Shown here piece by piece: positions 23,659-35,798 of a DNA stretch of 64,000 nt. Numbering within the stretch: position 1 is the first letter of the stretch; each line of letters opens with the position of its first letter. Origin of the DNA: Corylus avellana (Eukaryota > Streptophyta > Magnoliopsida > Fagales > Betulaceae); contig NC_081547.1 of the NCBI RefSeq assembly GCF_901000735.1, forward strand, positions 19,654,838 to 19,718,837. Reading direction: 5' to 3'. Made by a program: the position numbers and the translations under genes. Below the pieces are notes generated by a model. That model did no database searches. It had not been told where the DNA came from and was given only the letters and a program-made list of their open reading frames with translations.

Positions 23659-23793
23659 GTAACCAAAATATCTGTGTCTGCCTGTTTATTGCTTTATATA
23701 TTTTGGGTGATTGAATTGTTTATTACTTCATAGTATTAATTCCGCATAAATTCTGATAAACAAGTTTTTGGAGTCGGCATAGCGTTTTTCAAT

Positions 23794-23805
23794 TGGTATC
23801 AGAGC
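23794..23805 (+). other. Primer binding site of the copia-type element
   Basis: TGGTATCAGAGC, two bases after the 5' LTR end, an exact tRNA-iMet primer site. Confidence 0.85.
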
Positions 23806-23861
23806 GGGTTCACTCTATTTGAATTAAATTCCTGAGTGAGATCTATTGACTTCTGTTTGCT

Positions 23862-24674
23862 ATGAATACTTCTCAAGGGGAATATGATCTTATAAACTCC
23901 TTCAACAATTTGTTGGAAAAATTCACTCTTTTGAGACATCAATACACAAAATTGTTTGGAGGATTTTCAAGATCTTAAACATGTGAAAGAATCTATTGTT
24001 ACTAAATTGTCTGAATCACATGTTTTAATTGATTCTTTAAAATTTGAAAATCTTGTTTAAGGTTCTAAAGTTGATTTGTTAGAGAATAAATTAAAAGAGT
24101 CAGAAACTCAATTGGAAAAATTCTCTGGCAATTCCCTTGAGAATATGTTGCATACTCAGAATTCTGATTGTGATAAATCTGAGTTAAGTTTTGATTGTCA
24201 TGTTGCTTTGCCTTCTAACAATGATTCTACTTTCGAGATAATATTTGTTAAATCAGAAAAAGTAGAAGACTCTTTGGTTAAAAGAAAAACTGCAAAACTG
24301 CAGCTACCTCGACCTCACAAGGTAAGAAAGTTAAGAAAATTCATATTGAACCTTGTGTATCTTAGCCTAAGTATAGAGTCATCCATCCTCCTAGGAATCT
24401 ACTTCCTAAAAGGTTTATCCCTACTTGTCATCATTGTGAAAAAGTTGGTCACATTCGACCCAAATGTTTTAAATTGAAACCTCATATGCATAAAAATAAA
24501 AATTATGTTTCTAGGAGAGAACCTTTGGGGTTATGCACAATGATGATGGGAGGTTTGTCTAGATTAGACAAAATTAAAAATGTTCACGTTTCTACACCTT
24601 CTTTCAAGAAGGTTTGGGTTAGGAAGAATTATACCATTCACCCATTGAGGGGGAGTGGTAGTGATCTCACCTAA
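23862..24674 (+). pseudogene. Copia gag relic with CCHC zinc knuckle
   Basis: The frames after the primer site start at ATG 23862 (MNTSQGEYD) and include a Leu/Glu-rich helical region (LENKLKESETQLEKF) and CHHCEKVGHIRPKCF near 24430-24475, a perfect CX2CX4HX4C zinc knuckle. Shifts and stops separate these parts. No protease, integrase or polymerase follows. Confidence 0.7.
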
Positions 24675-26425
24675 AGTTAGGTGAGTCAACAACATGCCTA
24701 GGATTGATTGTTTTGCTTATTTTTGAATATCCTAGATCGTGCTATTTTTCTTTGCTTTGCATTTTTTTTTTTGTTTATGCATTGCATTGTTTTTGTTGTT
24801 ACACTTTTTGTATGAAGAGTGTATACATGGTTGTTTTGAGATTCTTGTTTTGAAGCATATTCATAAAGGATTTTTCAATAAATTCCTTTATGTTTTTGTT
24901 GTTACCCTCTTTGTATGAAGAGTGTATACATGGTTGTTTTGAGATTCTTGTTTTGAGGCATATTCATAAAGGATTTTTCAAGAAATTCATATATCATGAT
25001 CTTTGAAAAGCTTATAGATAAGATGTTGTGTGCGGACCACCAAGATTTTTGTCTACTTACTAATCAAATGTTCAGGAATGTGTAATGTCTTGTGAAGACC
25101 TAGAAGTAGTTATTAAACCAAATCATTATTTTGTAGTGGGACCTATAAGATGTGATGAAAGTTTAATCCGAAAGGACATTCATGTCTTGCCTGTTGTAAT
25201 CTCAATTCAAGCATGTTGTTTTGTTTTGCATTGCATTTTTGTTTGTTTTGCATTTGTTTTCGTTCGTGTGCATTTCTTTTGTGAAAATTTTCAAAAAGAC
25301 AAAAATATGTTACTTTGATTGTTTTCTTTTCTTTCTTTTGTCTTATGCACCTAGATAGTCCATTAATTTCTCATGTTACTTTTTATGGATTTAATTCCTT
25401 GCGTCTTGGATTGTTCTTAATATGCATGAGATGAAAATTTGTGTCAATGGACTTGTTTTTGTGGTTACCTAAAGCTTGAATTTATGTAGTACATTTTGCC
25501 TATGTTTTATCTCTTGTACACATTTAAGCTTAAATTGAGGTTTTGTTTCACTTTATTTGTGAGGTCTGTTAGGTAACAATATGAGGTTTTTGACTAGTTA
25601 TATTCTTCAAATTGACCATATGCTAGTTGAACCTAGGGCTTAAAAATTCATGCTTTCTCTTTTGTGATAAGCATCAAAAGTTTAAGGATACTTTTTGAAA
25701 GAGAAAAATAAACAAGATAGTGAAACAAATAAAATCAAAAGATCATATTCCAAAAGGAATTTATTTCACTGTGTCAAACTTGTGCAAAATGTTTTACAAA
25801 GAGAAATGTATAGGATGAGAGTGGCTAGGCCCTAGTATGATAAGGTTTGACTTTTGATTTGATATACTTGTCAAAACCTCATGGTGGTGAAACTTTCTCC
25901 TCATTTTGTAAGTTGAAAATTTTTCTCTTTGGATGGCTTACACACACACCACACAAGTATGGGTTGAATGGAACATTTTCTTGACTTAGGTTAAGAAATA
26001 TGAATTTCTTGCCATTTCTAATCTCATGTATATTTTGCATATTTGGAGCATGTTCAGGATATTTATTGTGCAATACATTAGTTATTGTTGTGTATATCAT
26101 GTGTGTTCATTTGACTTTTGAGGGGGAGAAACATGTTTTGCTTTTCCAGTTTCTCGTTGATAATTGAGTCATACACTGAGGGGGAGTTTTTACTGATATT
26201 TCTTCATGATCTTGCATTACTTCGTGCATGTTCTATTATCTGTGATCATGAGTTTTATTTCTGTATTCCTGTTCCTCATATGCCTTGATATATTTTGTGA
26301 AGTGTTTCAGGAAACATGAAGACCTTTTGTCATTCTGTGACAAAAAGGAGGAGTAAATATGGGGAGATGATGATGGGATTTGCTTGGCATTTTGGTTTTG
26401 TCACCGAATTGCCAAATGGGGAGTT
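24675..26425 (+). other. Non-coding interior of the copia-type element
   Basis: T-rich sequence without a coding frame. A tandem duplication of about 105 bp (24788-24891 and 24892-24995, marker GAAGAGTGTATACATGG) lies at its start. The end carries GTGACAAAAAGGAGGAG and AAATGGGGAG, purine tracts before the 3' LTR. Confidence 0.6.
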
Positions 26426-27309
26426 TGTTAGTTCTTGTGTTGGCTTAATTCAGTTCCAAAATGCAGAAGCTACTGTTCATGGACTCAAACACTAATATAG
26501 AATATTCAGAATCCAATCTTTACCGTTCATAATGTAGATTCATGTGTTATGAACGTCCCTGCAAAATTTCAGCTCAATCAGACCACAAACTCTCATCGAT
26601 CGGAGCTGTTGATCAAGGCTGAATAGCATTTCCAAAATGCTGTTTCACCCATTGCATGCCCTGTCCGGACAGGCCTTCCCCCGGGTCTGGACGCATTTCT
26701 AGAAACTCTGTTTCTGCTCTGTAAGGCCCTGTCCAGACAGTCCATTAACCTGTCCGGACACCCCGTAAGTTTTAGGCCCAAAAACGTGTTTTTAAGTGGG
26801 CTAGGTCTAGGGTTTTATCGGGGGTATATATACATCATTACAGAAGAGAGAGACACGAATTTTCACCCCCAGAGAGTTCGTCGGAGGCTATGCTAAGAGA
26901 GATCATATGTGGTGAGCGTTAAATTGAATCTCTTAGAGTTTTAGTTATTTCTTTGATAAATCTACGGTTGAGAACTCTATCAGAAGAGTCCGGTAAAAGA
27001 GAATCACGTTGAAGAAGATTGTGAACAAGGAGACGAGTTGTAGGCTTGTCGATCTTACAGAACCAAGGTCTTGCAAAGGGTTGTAAATATTCCTAGTGTC
27101 TGTAATCTTTGGATAATCTTTTGATAGTGATTTCCTGGGTTTGGCTGCTCCAGAGAGGTTTTACTTTTAGATCAGTTTCTAAAATATTTCTTCTTCGTAA
27201 CCAAAATTGCTTTATATATTTTGGGTGATTGAATTGTTTATTGCTTCATAGTATTAATTCCGCATAAATTGTGATAAACAAGTTTTTGGAGTCTGCATAG
27301 CGTTTTTCA
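26426..27309 (+). repeat. 3' LTR of the copia-type element (884 bp)
   Basis: Begins TGTTAGTTCTTGTGTTGG, ends GCGTTTTTCA. TATA box TATATATA at 26824. It preserves the uninterrupted version of the site where the Athila-like element entered the 5' LTR (CTTCGTAACCAAAAT at about 27193). Confidence 0.88.
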
Positions 27310-27545
27310 ATAATGTCCATACATTATTCCCAATGAGTATGATATCATCAACATATAGTGCCAAGAATGTCCCTATTTTATTTATCTTCACACTTTCTGC
27401 ACACACATGACACATGGTGCAAACCCAACTATTTTATTATTTCATCAAACTTGATGTTACATGATCTAAATGCTTGCTTTAGTCTATAAAACATATTCTC
27501 TTGGCCCTTCCCTACAAATCTGTTTGCTTGTGTGCAACGTTCTCA
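27310..27545 (-). pseudogene. Ty1/copia reverse transcriptase relic, YVDD part
   Basis: On the minus strand LALYVDDIILIGNN contains the catalytic YVDD of copia reverse transcriptase, preceded by a degenerate GLKQA-like motif. It is the upstream half of the relic at 12090-12564. Confidence 0.8.
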
Positions 27546-28009
27546 AAATTAATCAATTAAAATAATTAAGTTAGAGTTTTATTCATAGTACCTCTACACT
27601 AGTTAAGTTGTAATTACAGCTGGATTTACTACACTTAAAACTGACTATCATAGCAAATTACAGCGAAAAGCGAAAAACGAAAAAGAATGATTTGAGATAA
27701 AACTAGGTATCTTAAATACAATATTGACTATCATCCATACAAACACAAAGTTTTTCAAGAATTATAGCTACAATATAAAACAACTTCTAACTACTCTACT
27801 CAAACCTGATTATCTGAGCCATTCCATTGGCATCTTCATCCTAACAAAATACTTAACCCAACGGTCCCCCAAACCTACTAATTTGCAAAACATCAAAGTG
27901 CTTTACAGTAAAAAATTAAATGCGTAAATCCACAACTTAGTAGGTATATTAGCACGGAATTTATTATGCGATGAGCCTAAAGAATTGAAATCATATTCCA
28001 TAAAACTTT
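27546..28009. other. Spacer, nothing recognised
   Basis: AT-rich sequence with no credible coding frame or terminal repeats seen. Confidence 0.4.
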
Positions 28010-28798
28010 AAGGTTCATTTGGTACGTGAAATGACTATTTAATTTGGAAAAGTAATAGCTATTACTGTAAATTAGAGAAGGCGTACATAATGGAATAACT
28101 ACTCATATTCCTTAATTTTTTGACAACACAAGCTTTTATTGAAATTATACAAAAATTACTAAATATCCAAGATATATATAAAAAATAAAATAATAATAAT
28201 AATAATTTTTTAAAAAGAATAAACATGGAAAAATTATTCAGATTTGTAGAGTAGGCTGAGGATTTGTCCAACGATGACCTATCAACAATTCGGAGTGCAG
28301 TCTCCAAGGGATAACTCAATCGGTTGAAAATCGCACCTCATGAAACGAAGGTCTGTAGTTCGAATTCCCCTCCCCACACTACAAAAAAAGGGCAATATTT
28401 TGACGTGGCAAACAGTGTCCATTTTTTGCCACGTCATTAAATGTTGACATGTAAAAAAAACAATTCAAAGTGCATGTCATCATCACCAGCAGTTGGCTAT
28501 TAAAGTAATTGAATCAGCAGTTGGATTCACTCTGGGTTTTCATTTTTAAATTTTTTTTTTTTTAAGGTTTGTACAAAAATTTAGAAAAATCAATTTTTTT
28601 TTTTTTTTTTTCCTCTTTTGGGAAAACTCATCCTATTACTTAAGGAATGTCTATTCCTCATGGTAGGTGAATAATTATTCCATAAGAATAACTATTTCTA
28701 AGAATGATAAGCAACCAAACAAAAGAATGATTATTTTGGAGGAATAGTAATTTCATTTCAAAAGTCTATTCCGTATAACAAACCAGCTCTTAAATTTA
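28010..28798. mobile_element. MITE (GGAATAACTATT family) containing SINE and CACTA-end fragments
   Basis: Outer parts GGTTCATTTGGTACG...AATGGAATAACTACTC and GAATAATTATTCC...AACAAACCAGCTC resemble the element at 59215-59445 and mirror each other. Inside lie a tRNA-like SINE head (about 28303-28376, with AGTTCGAATTCCCC) and a CACTA-type terminus (CACTACAAAAAAAG, 28377) with TTTGACGTGGCAAA text but no partner end. Confidence 0.5.
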
Positions 28799-29024
28799 AG
28801 AATATCATGGGTTCTATTAAAATTTATAGGTGTTATCTTTCTTATTTCACTAATACCAAAATGGAATTTTGGTATTAGTGTTTATGTAAAGTAAGCGTAA
28901 TTTCAGAAAAAAAAAAAAATCAAATTTAATGCTTAAAAATATGCTAATTGAAAATTATATACTTAATTATATATTAAGCATAAATTTTTTCATATGATGT
29001 ACTCGAGATTTTAACCATTTTTCA
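28799..29024. other. Spacer, nothing recognised
   Basis: AT-rich, no features. Confidence 0.4.
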
Positions 29025-29130
29025 ATAGGTTGTCCTTAGGGACCTATCGTATAACATTGGTGCTCCTAATATTATTGCATACCATTCATCTAAAGTGGCC
29101 TGACCGCGGCCGAGCTCGGGTAATCCAGTG
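29025..29130 (-). mobile_element. Fragment of the TGTAGTGACC-type LTR family
   Basis: CCTTAGGGACCTATCGTATAA, ACATTGGTGCTCCT and GCATACCATTCAT match in order the text at 42945-43015 of the solo LTR. A GC-rich tail (CCGCGGCCGAGCTCGGG) is part of this decayed segment. Confidence 0.5.
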
Positions 29131-29433
29131 TTTTTAATTTACCATTATGTCAAGTATATTGTGTTACTTTGTTAGTGACTAAGCAACTTGAACATGGGTT
29201 GCTATTTAATTTGTACTGACACATCAGTTTAACAAACTTCATTCGTTTCTTTTTACGGTAGGAACCAATTTTTTTTTTTTTTTTGGCCAACCCTAAAGAG
29301 TAATTAATCACATTTTAAATCTAAGGTAACAATTGAAAAAATTAAATTACAGGAATAAAAAATACATTTATCCCCATTGTATTTGACCTTTGTGCAGTCA
29401 ATTCAGCAAAACATCATCAAACCTGCAGCATTA

Positions 29434-30161
29434 CACTACAAAAAAACTACCATTTTTTGACGTGGCAAGCAGTACATGATTTTTGCCATGTCACTATTTT
29501 TTGACATGGCAAAAAATGTCACGTCAGAAAATATTTTTCTGACATAGCAAAAAATAGCATGTCAAAATTTTCTGCAGATAAAATTTTTTCGTTTCTCTGC
29601 AGAGAAAATTTTCTTTTCTCTGAGAGAGTGAGAAAATGAAGAAAAGGAAGAGCTGGCCTGCCAGAGAAAAGAAGAGAGAGAAAGAGAAAAGAAGAGAAAA
29701 GAAGAGAGGCTAGTGCCGTACGTGCAGAGAAATGAAAAAAATTTTTACAGAGAAAATTTGAGTGGTGCAGAGAAATTACAAAAATAAAAAATAAAAAATA
29801 TAAAAATAATAATAATTAATAAATTTTTTAATTGAAAAAAAAATTCCAGAATTTTTTTTAAAAAAATATATATTTTTTAATTAATTTTTAAATTTCCTGA
29901 CGTGTCAGTTTTGACACGTCAGGAAATTTTTGACGTGTAATATTTTAACACGTCAATAAATTTTCTGACTTGTTAAAATTGACACGTCAGAAAATTCTGA
30001 CATGCTAAATCATAACACGTCAGGAAAAAAAAATTACTAACTCCTATGTACCTGACATTCAACACACGTTAGAAATACCGTGTCATAAAAGTTTTCTGAC
30101 ATGTCAGACACCCTGACACATCAGAAAACTTCAGTGAAAAAAAAATTATTTTTTTGTAGTG
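29434..30161. mobile_element. Non-autonomous CACTA element with TTA duplication
   Basis: It starts CACTACAAAAAAAC and ends TTTTTTTGTAGTG, with the 3-bp repeat TTA on both sides (29431-29433, 30162-30164): the CACTA hallmark. The subterminal regions carry many copies in both orientations of TGACGTGGCA, TGACACGTCAG and TGACATGTCAGA, the kind of repeated site bound by CACTA transposases. The 728-bp body has no coding frame, so movement would need a transposase from elsewhere. Confidence 0.88.
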
Positions 30162-30287
30162 TTAGTCCTTTAGAAATGTAGAAGACTTGTACAATCCTCT
30201 TTGTTTAAGTGAAAATTTAATCAAAGTGATTAAATTTACAACTTCCTATAAGCTTAAGTTATTGAGACAAGCAGTTATTTAATAATT

Positions 30288-30840
30288 ATAGTTTCATGAT
30301 TTATGAAAATAATAATAATAAAAAAAAAGAAGATGAAAATGACCATAATTACATGGTTCATGCCTTTATGGGTAAATGTCCATGTCTCAATTTTTCTAGC
30401 TATAGTACTCAGCATAAATAATTCATGACATTAAAATGAATTGAAGAATATTATTATTATTATTTTTTTTTCTTTTATACATGTTGGTAGATAGCTACTA
30501 GTCTACTAACGATACAATTATAAAAGTCTCCCAACCTTGTTTTCAATAAAAAATAAAAAACAAAATAAAAATATAGTTTCATGATTTATGAAAATAATAA
30601 TAAAAAAAAATGAAAATGACCATAATTACATGGTTCATGCCTTTATGGGTAAATGTCCATATCTCAATTTTTTTAGCTATAGTACTCAGCATAAATAATC
30701 CATGACATTCCAATGAATTGAAGAATATTATTATTATTATTTTTTTTTTATACATGTTGGTAGATAGCTACTAGTCTACTAACGATACAATTATAAAAGT
30801 CTCCCAACTTTGTTTTCAATGACAAATAAAAAAAAAAAAA
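30288..30840. repeat. Direct tandem duplication, about 275-bp unit
   Basis: ATAGTTTCATGATTTATG through AAAGTCTCCCAAC(C/T)TTG occurs at 30288-30572 and 30573-30840 in the same order with about 95% likeness. They differ mainly in simple A/T runs. Confidence 0.85.
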
Positions 30841-32007
30841 AAGTAAAACATTTTGGACTTTTTTTTAGAAAAAAATATTTTGGGGCGCCAAACCCCAAAA
30901 ATATTTTATTGATATAGAAAAAGTATGTTGGACTTTTTTTAATCCTTTGTACGGAAATTCTTTAAAAAAAAAATTATTTGGGGGGCCAAACCCATGAGTT
31001 CGTCTCTGTTATTAGTCTTTAATGGGTCTTGATTATGACCCTCAGTATATATATATATATATATATGGGGATCTTCCAAAGATTGCATATCTCAGCAGTG
31101 ATGCACCAAAAGATAGTCAATCTTTTTAGTGAAAGATAATCAAATAATCCAATGAATCTGTTTGTTTGTTTGTGTTTCTTCCTAATTTTGTTGCACGTAT
31201 AGACCCTGACCCACATCTTCCTATTCATTCAATTTGGAAGTTCTGACGACTTTTAGACATTGCGATTGAATGGTTACAAAACTTCTTTGTCTTTCTATAT
31301 TGTTTTCTTCATCTTTTTAATTTTAATTTTAATTTTTTTTTTCTGAGTTTTATTGTTGCCTTAATCATTCATTAAGCTTGTCTTCATCATTCATTAAGTA
31401 GAATATTCTTCACATGCATGGGATCGAGTAATGACAGAGTTATCCACTTGAGTTGTCTTGACAAGTTTAATACTTATCAAACTATAAGGCTTTGATCACT
31501 TAATTGCTTCATTTTAAGTGGAAAACTTCAATTTTTACTATTAATACCAACTTTTTTTATTTTTTTATTTTTTTATTTTTAATTATGTCATCCATACAAT
31601 TACCCTAAAATTATGTTTCCATCTTCCGTTCATCTCTATATACAAGATGGGTAAATTTACCATTAAATATGTAGGACATAAGTCTCATAAATTAAATAGT
31701 AAATTTACAAAAAAGACGATTAATATAATACTTTTGTTAATCGGTAGTGATGGAGTTAAAATTTGGAACTTCTTATTCTTCTCTTAGGATCTCATCAACT
31801 CTTCCACTCATGCAAGTGATTCATTTAACTATTAGAATCACAATTACATGCATATATATACTAAGAAATAAATCCCCAAATATATTGACTGCATTATTTC
31901 ATGCTGAGATCCTGACAGAAGATCTTCATCCAAAGGGCTTTATCTTCTTCATATCTACCTAGTGCAAAGTCATGGAAGTTGTGATTTTAATAGCCACACT
32001 ATTCGTG
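30841..32007. other. Spacer, nothing coding recognised
   Basis: AT-rich. A short local repeat of TTTGGGGCGCCAAACCC / TTGGGGGGCCAAACCC type is at 30872 and 30977, and a (TA)n run at about 31045. No credible gene. Confidence 0.4.
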
Positions 32008-32240
32008 GAGCCTGTTTGGGATTGAGTTTGAGAAATAAAGCTTTCAAGTCAAAAAGAGCTTTTGAGCAAAAACTTCATTTTTAAGTTTCTGTTAAAAGTG
32101 TGTTTTAGCCATTTTTAGGCTTTTTGGACCCTTAAATGCGTTTTTAATTTTTTTACCAAACGAGTACATTTTTTTTTGAAACGGACTTTTTGAGCTTCAA
32201 AAGTACTTTTAGGCCTCTCAAACGCAATCCCAAACAGGCC
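32008..32240. mobile_element. MITE, CTGTTTGGGATTG family, copy 3
   Basis: The best-preserved copy: GCCTGTTTGGGATTGAGTTTGAG on the left is mirrored by CTCAAACGCAATCCCAAACAGGC on the right. Related copies are at 9318-9552 and 10870-11106. No coding capacity. Confidence 0.8.
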
Positions 32241-32249
32241 TCTCAAACA

Positions 32250-32295
32250 CAATCACTAGTGGTTTATATATATATATATAAACCACTAGTGATTG
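32250..32295. repeat. Perfect 46-bp palindrome
   Basis: CAATCACTAGTGGTTTA, a TA run, then TAAACCACTAGTGATTG: 23 bases followed by their exact reverse complement with no loop. It follows the MITE by nine bases. Confidence 0.9.
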
Positions 32296-32375
32296 AGTAA
32301 TTCTAGAAGTCTTTCTCGTGTCTCTCTTGAGTTTTCTTACGTTGCATGTATTTATTCAATAGCCTAGAAAGAGAA

Positions 32376-33651
32376 ATGATAGCCTATAAGTTTTATATAA
32401 ACCTTGAAATGCAATTGGAGCTTTTGGCCGAAATGCCTACTCATTGACCGGATGTACGCTCTCGTGCCAAAAACGTACGGTCAAGAGGTTAGACATCTGC
32501 CTTAGCCCCATTTGTGCAATTTAGGCCCAGCAACCCTTTACATTAGGTTAACCTAGTATCTTACTAGTAAGGATCCTCTAGTACTATGTATAACGGTTGT
32601 GTGTTATATTCCGTTATAACAGGATTTAGCAATGTCGGAAGATTCATGCGAGTATGCGAGGTAAGTAAACACTTACGAACTCTTTCTTTAAAAACGTGGG
32701 ATATGTCATTTGACTAACAACGAGTATGATATGAGCATGTCTACAATTTGTTACTACTTGGTCACTGCTTTATTAACTAATTAATAAGATGTCGTATGAC
32801 ATGGTACACTGGTACATGTGATATAATGGCCATAAGCTTACTATATAGACTTCATTCTATGGTCAAATGTTTGTGTTGTTATATGGGCCTTGGATCTAAT
32901 GGTTATTTTGTGATCGGCGCAGCTTTAACGGGTGGTCATTATAGGACGGACATCATTATTGATATTGGCCATCCGAGGTCGGACTCGGTCGTGCTGCTAG
33001 TGTTATGTACGGTAGCGTACAATGGCTAGGGTACCGGCATTGTATTACAGGTTCCTCGGGATAGCGCCAACCCTGCCGAGAAGGGGTAATATCTCGGGTA
33101 GACCATATATAAGAGTTATGACCTATAAAAGCATTATTCTTCCTACATTAAAATACTTAGTCGATTGCTGCCGGTAGTACACCACACTTTGGAAAACCAA
33201 AAGGCGATTTTATGGTGTATTAACTGAGACAACACCTTCTTTCGGATGTTTACTAAACTGCACGTTTATTTATGCTTAACTGAACTCATATCTTACCTAA
33301 TTGTGAAGTTTACTTACTAAGTCATTAGACTTACGCTATTATTACCCCTTTTAGGATGTTTGTCACTAGAACCCAGGAATGGCCCAGCTGCCTCTACGGA
33401 CCTTGCTTAGAACCTGCTTGCGGTCAACAGGTTTGTGTATTATTGTTATTAGTTGCTCCATGTCCTAATTTTAAGGAATATGCTTGTCCATTTTATGATT
33501 AGATAGTACACTCAGATTTTTATCACCTTCCTCTACATTAACTCTGATAATGCTTAAAGGAGCGATTCCTCATTTAGCCACAAGTTGGCTTAACTAGGGT
33601 AATTGCCAGTAACCCTGCCAGATTAGCTAAGGCTAATTTTGAGGGCGTTAC
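32376..33651 (+). mobile_element. Partial gypsy-type LTR, 5' end missing
   Basis: It ends GAGGGCGTTACA (33651). The middle (32780-33110) matches, on the opposite strand, the solo LTR at 42224-44187 (ATGACATGGTACACTGGTAC, ATGGGCCTTGGATC, TACAGGTTCCTCGGGATAG). Near the left border are CGGATGTACGCTCTCG and AACGTACGGTC words. The left limit is approximate. Confidence 0.6.
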
Positions 33652-33779
33652 AACACGTCAGCCCATGTTTGGCAAGGGTATGGGTTGCTACGTTAACAGT
33701 CCTTTTTATGTGGCATACCTCCCAAACCTGCATACTATTGAGCAGAATCTTTGCATCGTTAATTATTGTTCTGTATCTA
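33652..33779. other. Short spacer
   Basis: Nothing recognised; probably the LINE 3' flank. Confidence 0.3.
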
Positions 33780-34109
33780 ATCTAGCAATTACCTTGCATG
33801 TTCAGGGCTTGAACAACCTCCAGTGAGTCCCCTTTTAGAATAATTTTTGAAAATCCCAGACCCACGCACGCTTCCACTGTCTTCCACGCTGCAATCGCTT
33901 CCGCTGTTGTAGGGGTCAGTGATGCTAGGTCTGATTGCTGCCATTGATGCCAACACTGCTCTCTCATGGTCATGGGCAATGAACCCAAAACCCATTATGT
34001 TCCCATCAACGTCAATGGCTGCATACCAGTTTATTTTAGTAAAACCTTCCTTCGGTTTAGTCCACTTTGTAGCCGCCAATTCTAATGGTTGTGCATTTGT
34101 TGTCCTCCT

Positions 34110-34209
34110 NNNNNNNNNNNNNNNNNNNNNNNNNNNNNNNNNNNNNNNNNNNNNNNNNNNNNNNNNNNNNNNNNNNNNNNNNNNNNNNNNNNNNNNNNNN
34201 NNNNNNNNN
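34110..34209. other. Assembly gap (100 N)
   Basis: A run of exactly 100 N inside the LINE relic; real length unknown. Confidence 0.98.
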
Positions 34210-34458
34210 GACTGGCTTCTATTTGCTTTTTTGTAATATGGTATGCACTCCGCACTGTGAAATCCCCTTTTTTGTCCCCATCCATATCAACCTATCCTTT
34301 TGCCTCTGTAGGCATATTGGTATATTTGCATACAACAATGGCCTCTTCTACATGAAGCACCTCATTTATCAAGGGGATATTCCACCAATTGGTCACTGGG
34401 TCAGTTAAGGAACTGACTTTTGCTTCGCTGTCAAGGATCCGAATGGGTGTTTGTATTG

Positions 34459-35798
34459 TGATAAGTGCCAAATATTGCATATTTGGACCCCTTTATTTAC
34501 ATTAGTTAATCCTTTAGCTGTGTCGTTATTTAATATTTTGTGTTAGTTTTGTGTTTTTAGTATTTTGTAGGTCATTGAAGAAAAACTGCAGCTTTAAAGG
34601 GAAAAATGCGAAGTTTGGAAGAAAGCATACTTTGAGAAGACCTAGATTGTGTGGTTAAGTCTAACCAAATCTAAGGAAAGGTTAAATCAGATTAAAGTTC
34701 AGATTGGATAAGATTTCGGATCGGATTCAAATTCAGATTCTGCACACGTCTTAGTATTTTGACCATAACTCTCCGCTCAAATATTGGATTGAAGTGATTC
34801 AAACGGCATTGGAAAGCTAGCTCAAAATACTACAATTTGTTGTGAAATAGGATTTTCGTAATTCTGACAGTTTCTATGCCAAAATCGACCCGCAATTAAA
34901 GGACACAAATCTGGACGAATCCTATTCCGATTTCAGACTTCTATTTTAACTGGGAGACAGACCTCCGAATTATCTAGGTTTACTTGGGCTTCTAGGACTT
35001 CCCTAAGCCTATAAATAAACTTCTTTGCATTCAAGAAAAGTGACACAATCCTAGAGAGCAAAATTCTACAGTTTTTCTCTTTTTAGTTTAGGTTTTCTTT
35101 AGTTTAGGTTTTATTTTTATGTAGAACTAAATTCCCAACTAAGGTTGGGGATGTAGCCTCACCGATGAAGAACAACATCACTTTTATGTAAGTTTTTATT
35201 ATTCTGATTTTATTGGGTTTTTTATTTCAATTGTTTTACTTTTAATCAATTGTATGGATTGATTCTTGGATATCTCTTGTGATTCAAGGATACATGTGAT
35301 GATTTGAGATAATTTTATATGATTGATTGCTTGGCTTTTAACTCATAAAAATTGGATATCCTTGTGATTTGTTCTACGGATACATCTGGTGTTTCAATTG
35401 AATTTGGATTCCTTTTGTGATTTGGTCAATGAATGGATACATGGGATGGTTTTGATTAATTCTTTGAAGCATAGTAAAACATATATATGATTTAATTTGT
35501 GAGAACTTCGGATTAATATTGATGAACATAAAGTATGTTGTTATGATTTGGTGAGTGTGAATTCCCAAACCTTAGTACCTTTATCCTTAGATTTACTTAT
35601 TTTATTTAGTTTATGTTTATCCTTTAATTTTCAAAACTCAAAAATCAAAACCCTTTTGGAACTAGATTAGGATTTAATTAGTTTAGATATAAATTGCTCT
35701 TTCAAAAATACAATTCTTTGTGGGATCGACCTCGCACTTGCAATCCATTATATTACAATCGATTCGTGCACTTGCGAGTTAAATAAATTTGCACACCA
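34459..35798 (+). mobile_element. Solo LTR (Athila-type) with TATTG duplication
   Basis: TGATAAGTGCCAAATATTGC to AAATTTGCACACCA, 1340 bp, flanked by TATTG on both sides (34454-34458, 35799-35803). TATA box CCTATAAATAAAC near 35009. It is similar in end sequence, length and internal phrases (CTCGCACTTGCAA, CGTGCACTTGCGAG) to the LTR at 37403-38524. No internal region remains, as after LTR-LTR recombination. Confidence 0.9.

Larger units (their letters stand above)
12565..27309 (+). mobile_element. Copia-type LTR retroelement, non-autonomous, carrying a nested Athila-like insert
   Basis: The 5' LTR (12565-13340 plus 23664-23791) and 3' LTR (26426-27309) begin TGTTA(A/G)TTCTTGTGTTGG and end GCGTTTTTCA; they are about 900 and 884 bp and clearly homologous. 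The 5' LTR is followed by a tRNA-iMet primer site and the 3' LTR is preceded by AAATGGGGAG. The flanking pentamers ACGAT and ATAAT differ only at a CpG-to-TA pair, so they may be an aged target duplication. The interior (23792-26425) keeps only a gag zinc-knuckle relic and no integrase or reverse transcriptase, so it would have depended on another element. A 10.3-kb Athila-like element sits in its 5' LTR. Confidence 0.85.

Noticed and set aside
29098..29116. CCGCGGCCGAGCTCGGG looks like a cloning polylinker
   Set aside because: The surrounding text aligns in order with the solo LTR at 42945-43015, so it is a decayed LTR segment, not vector.
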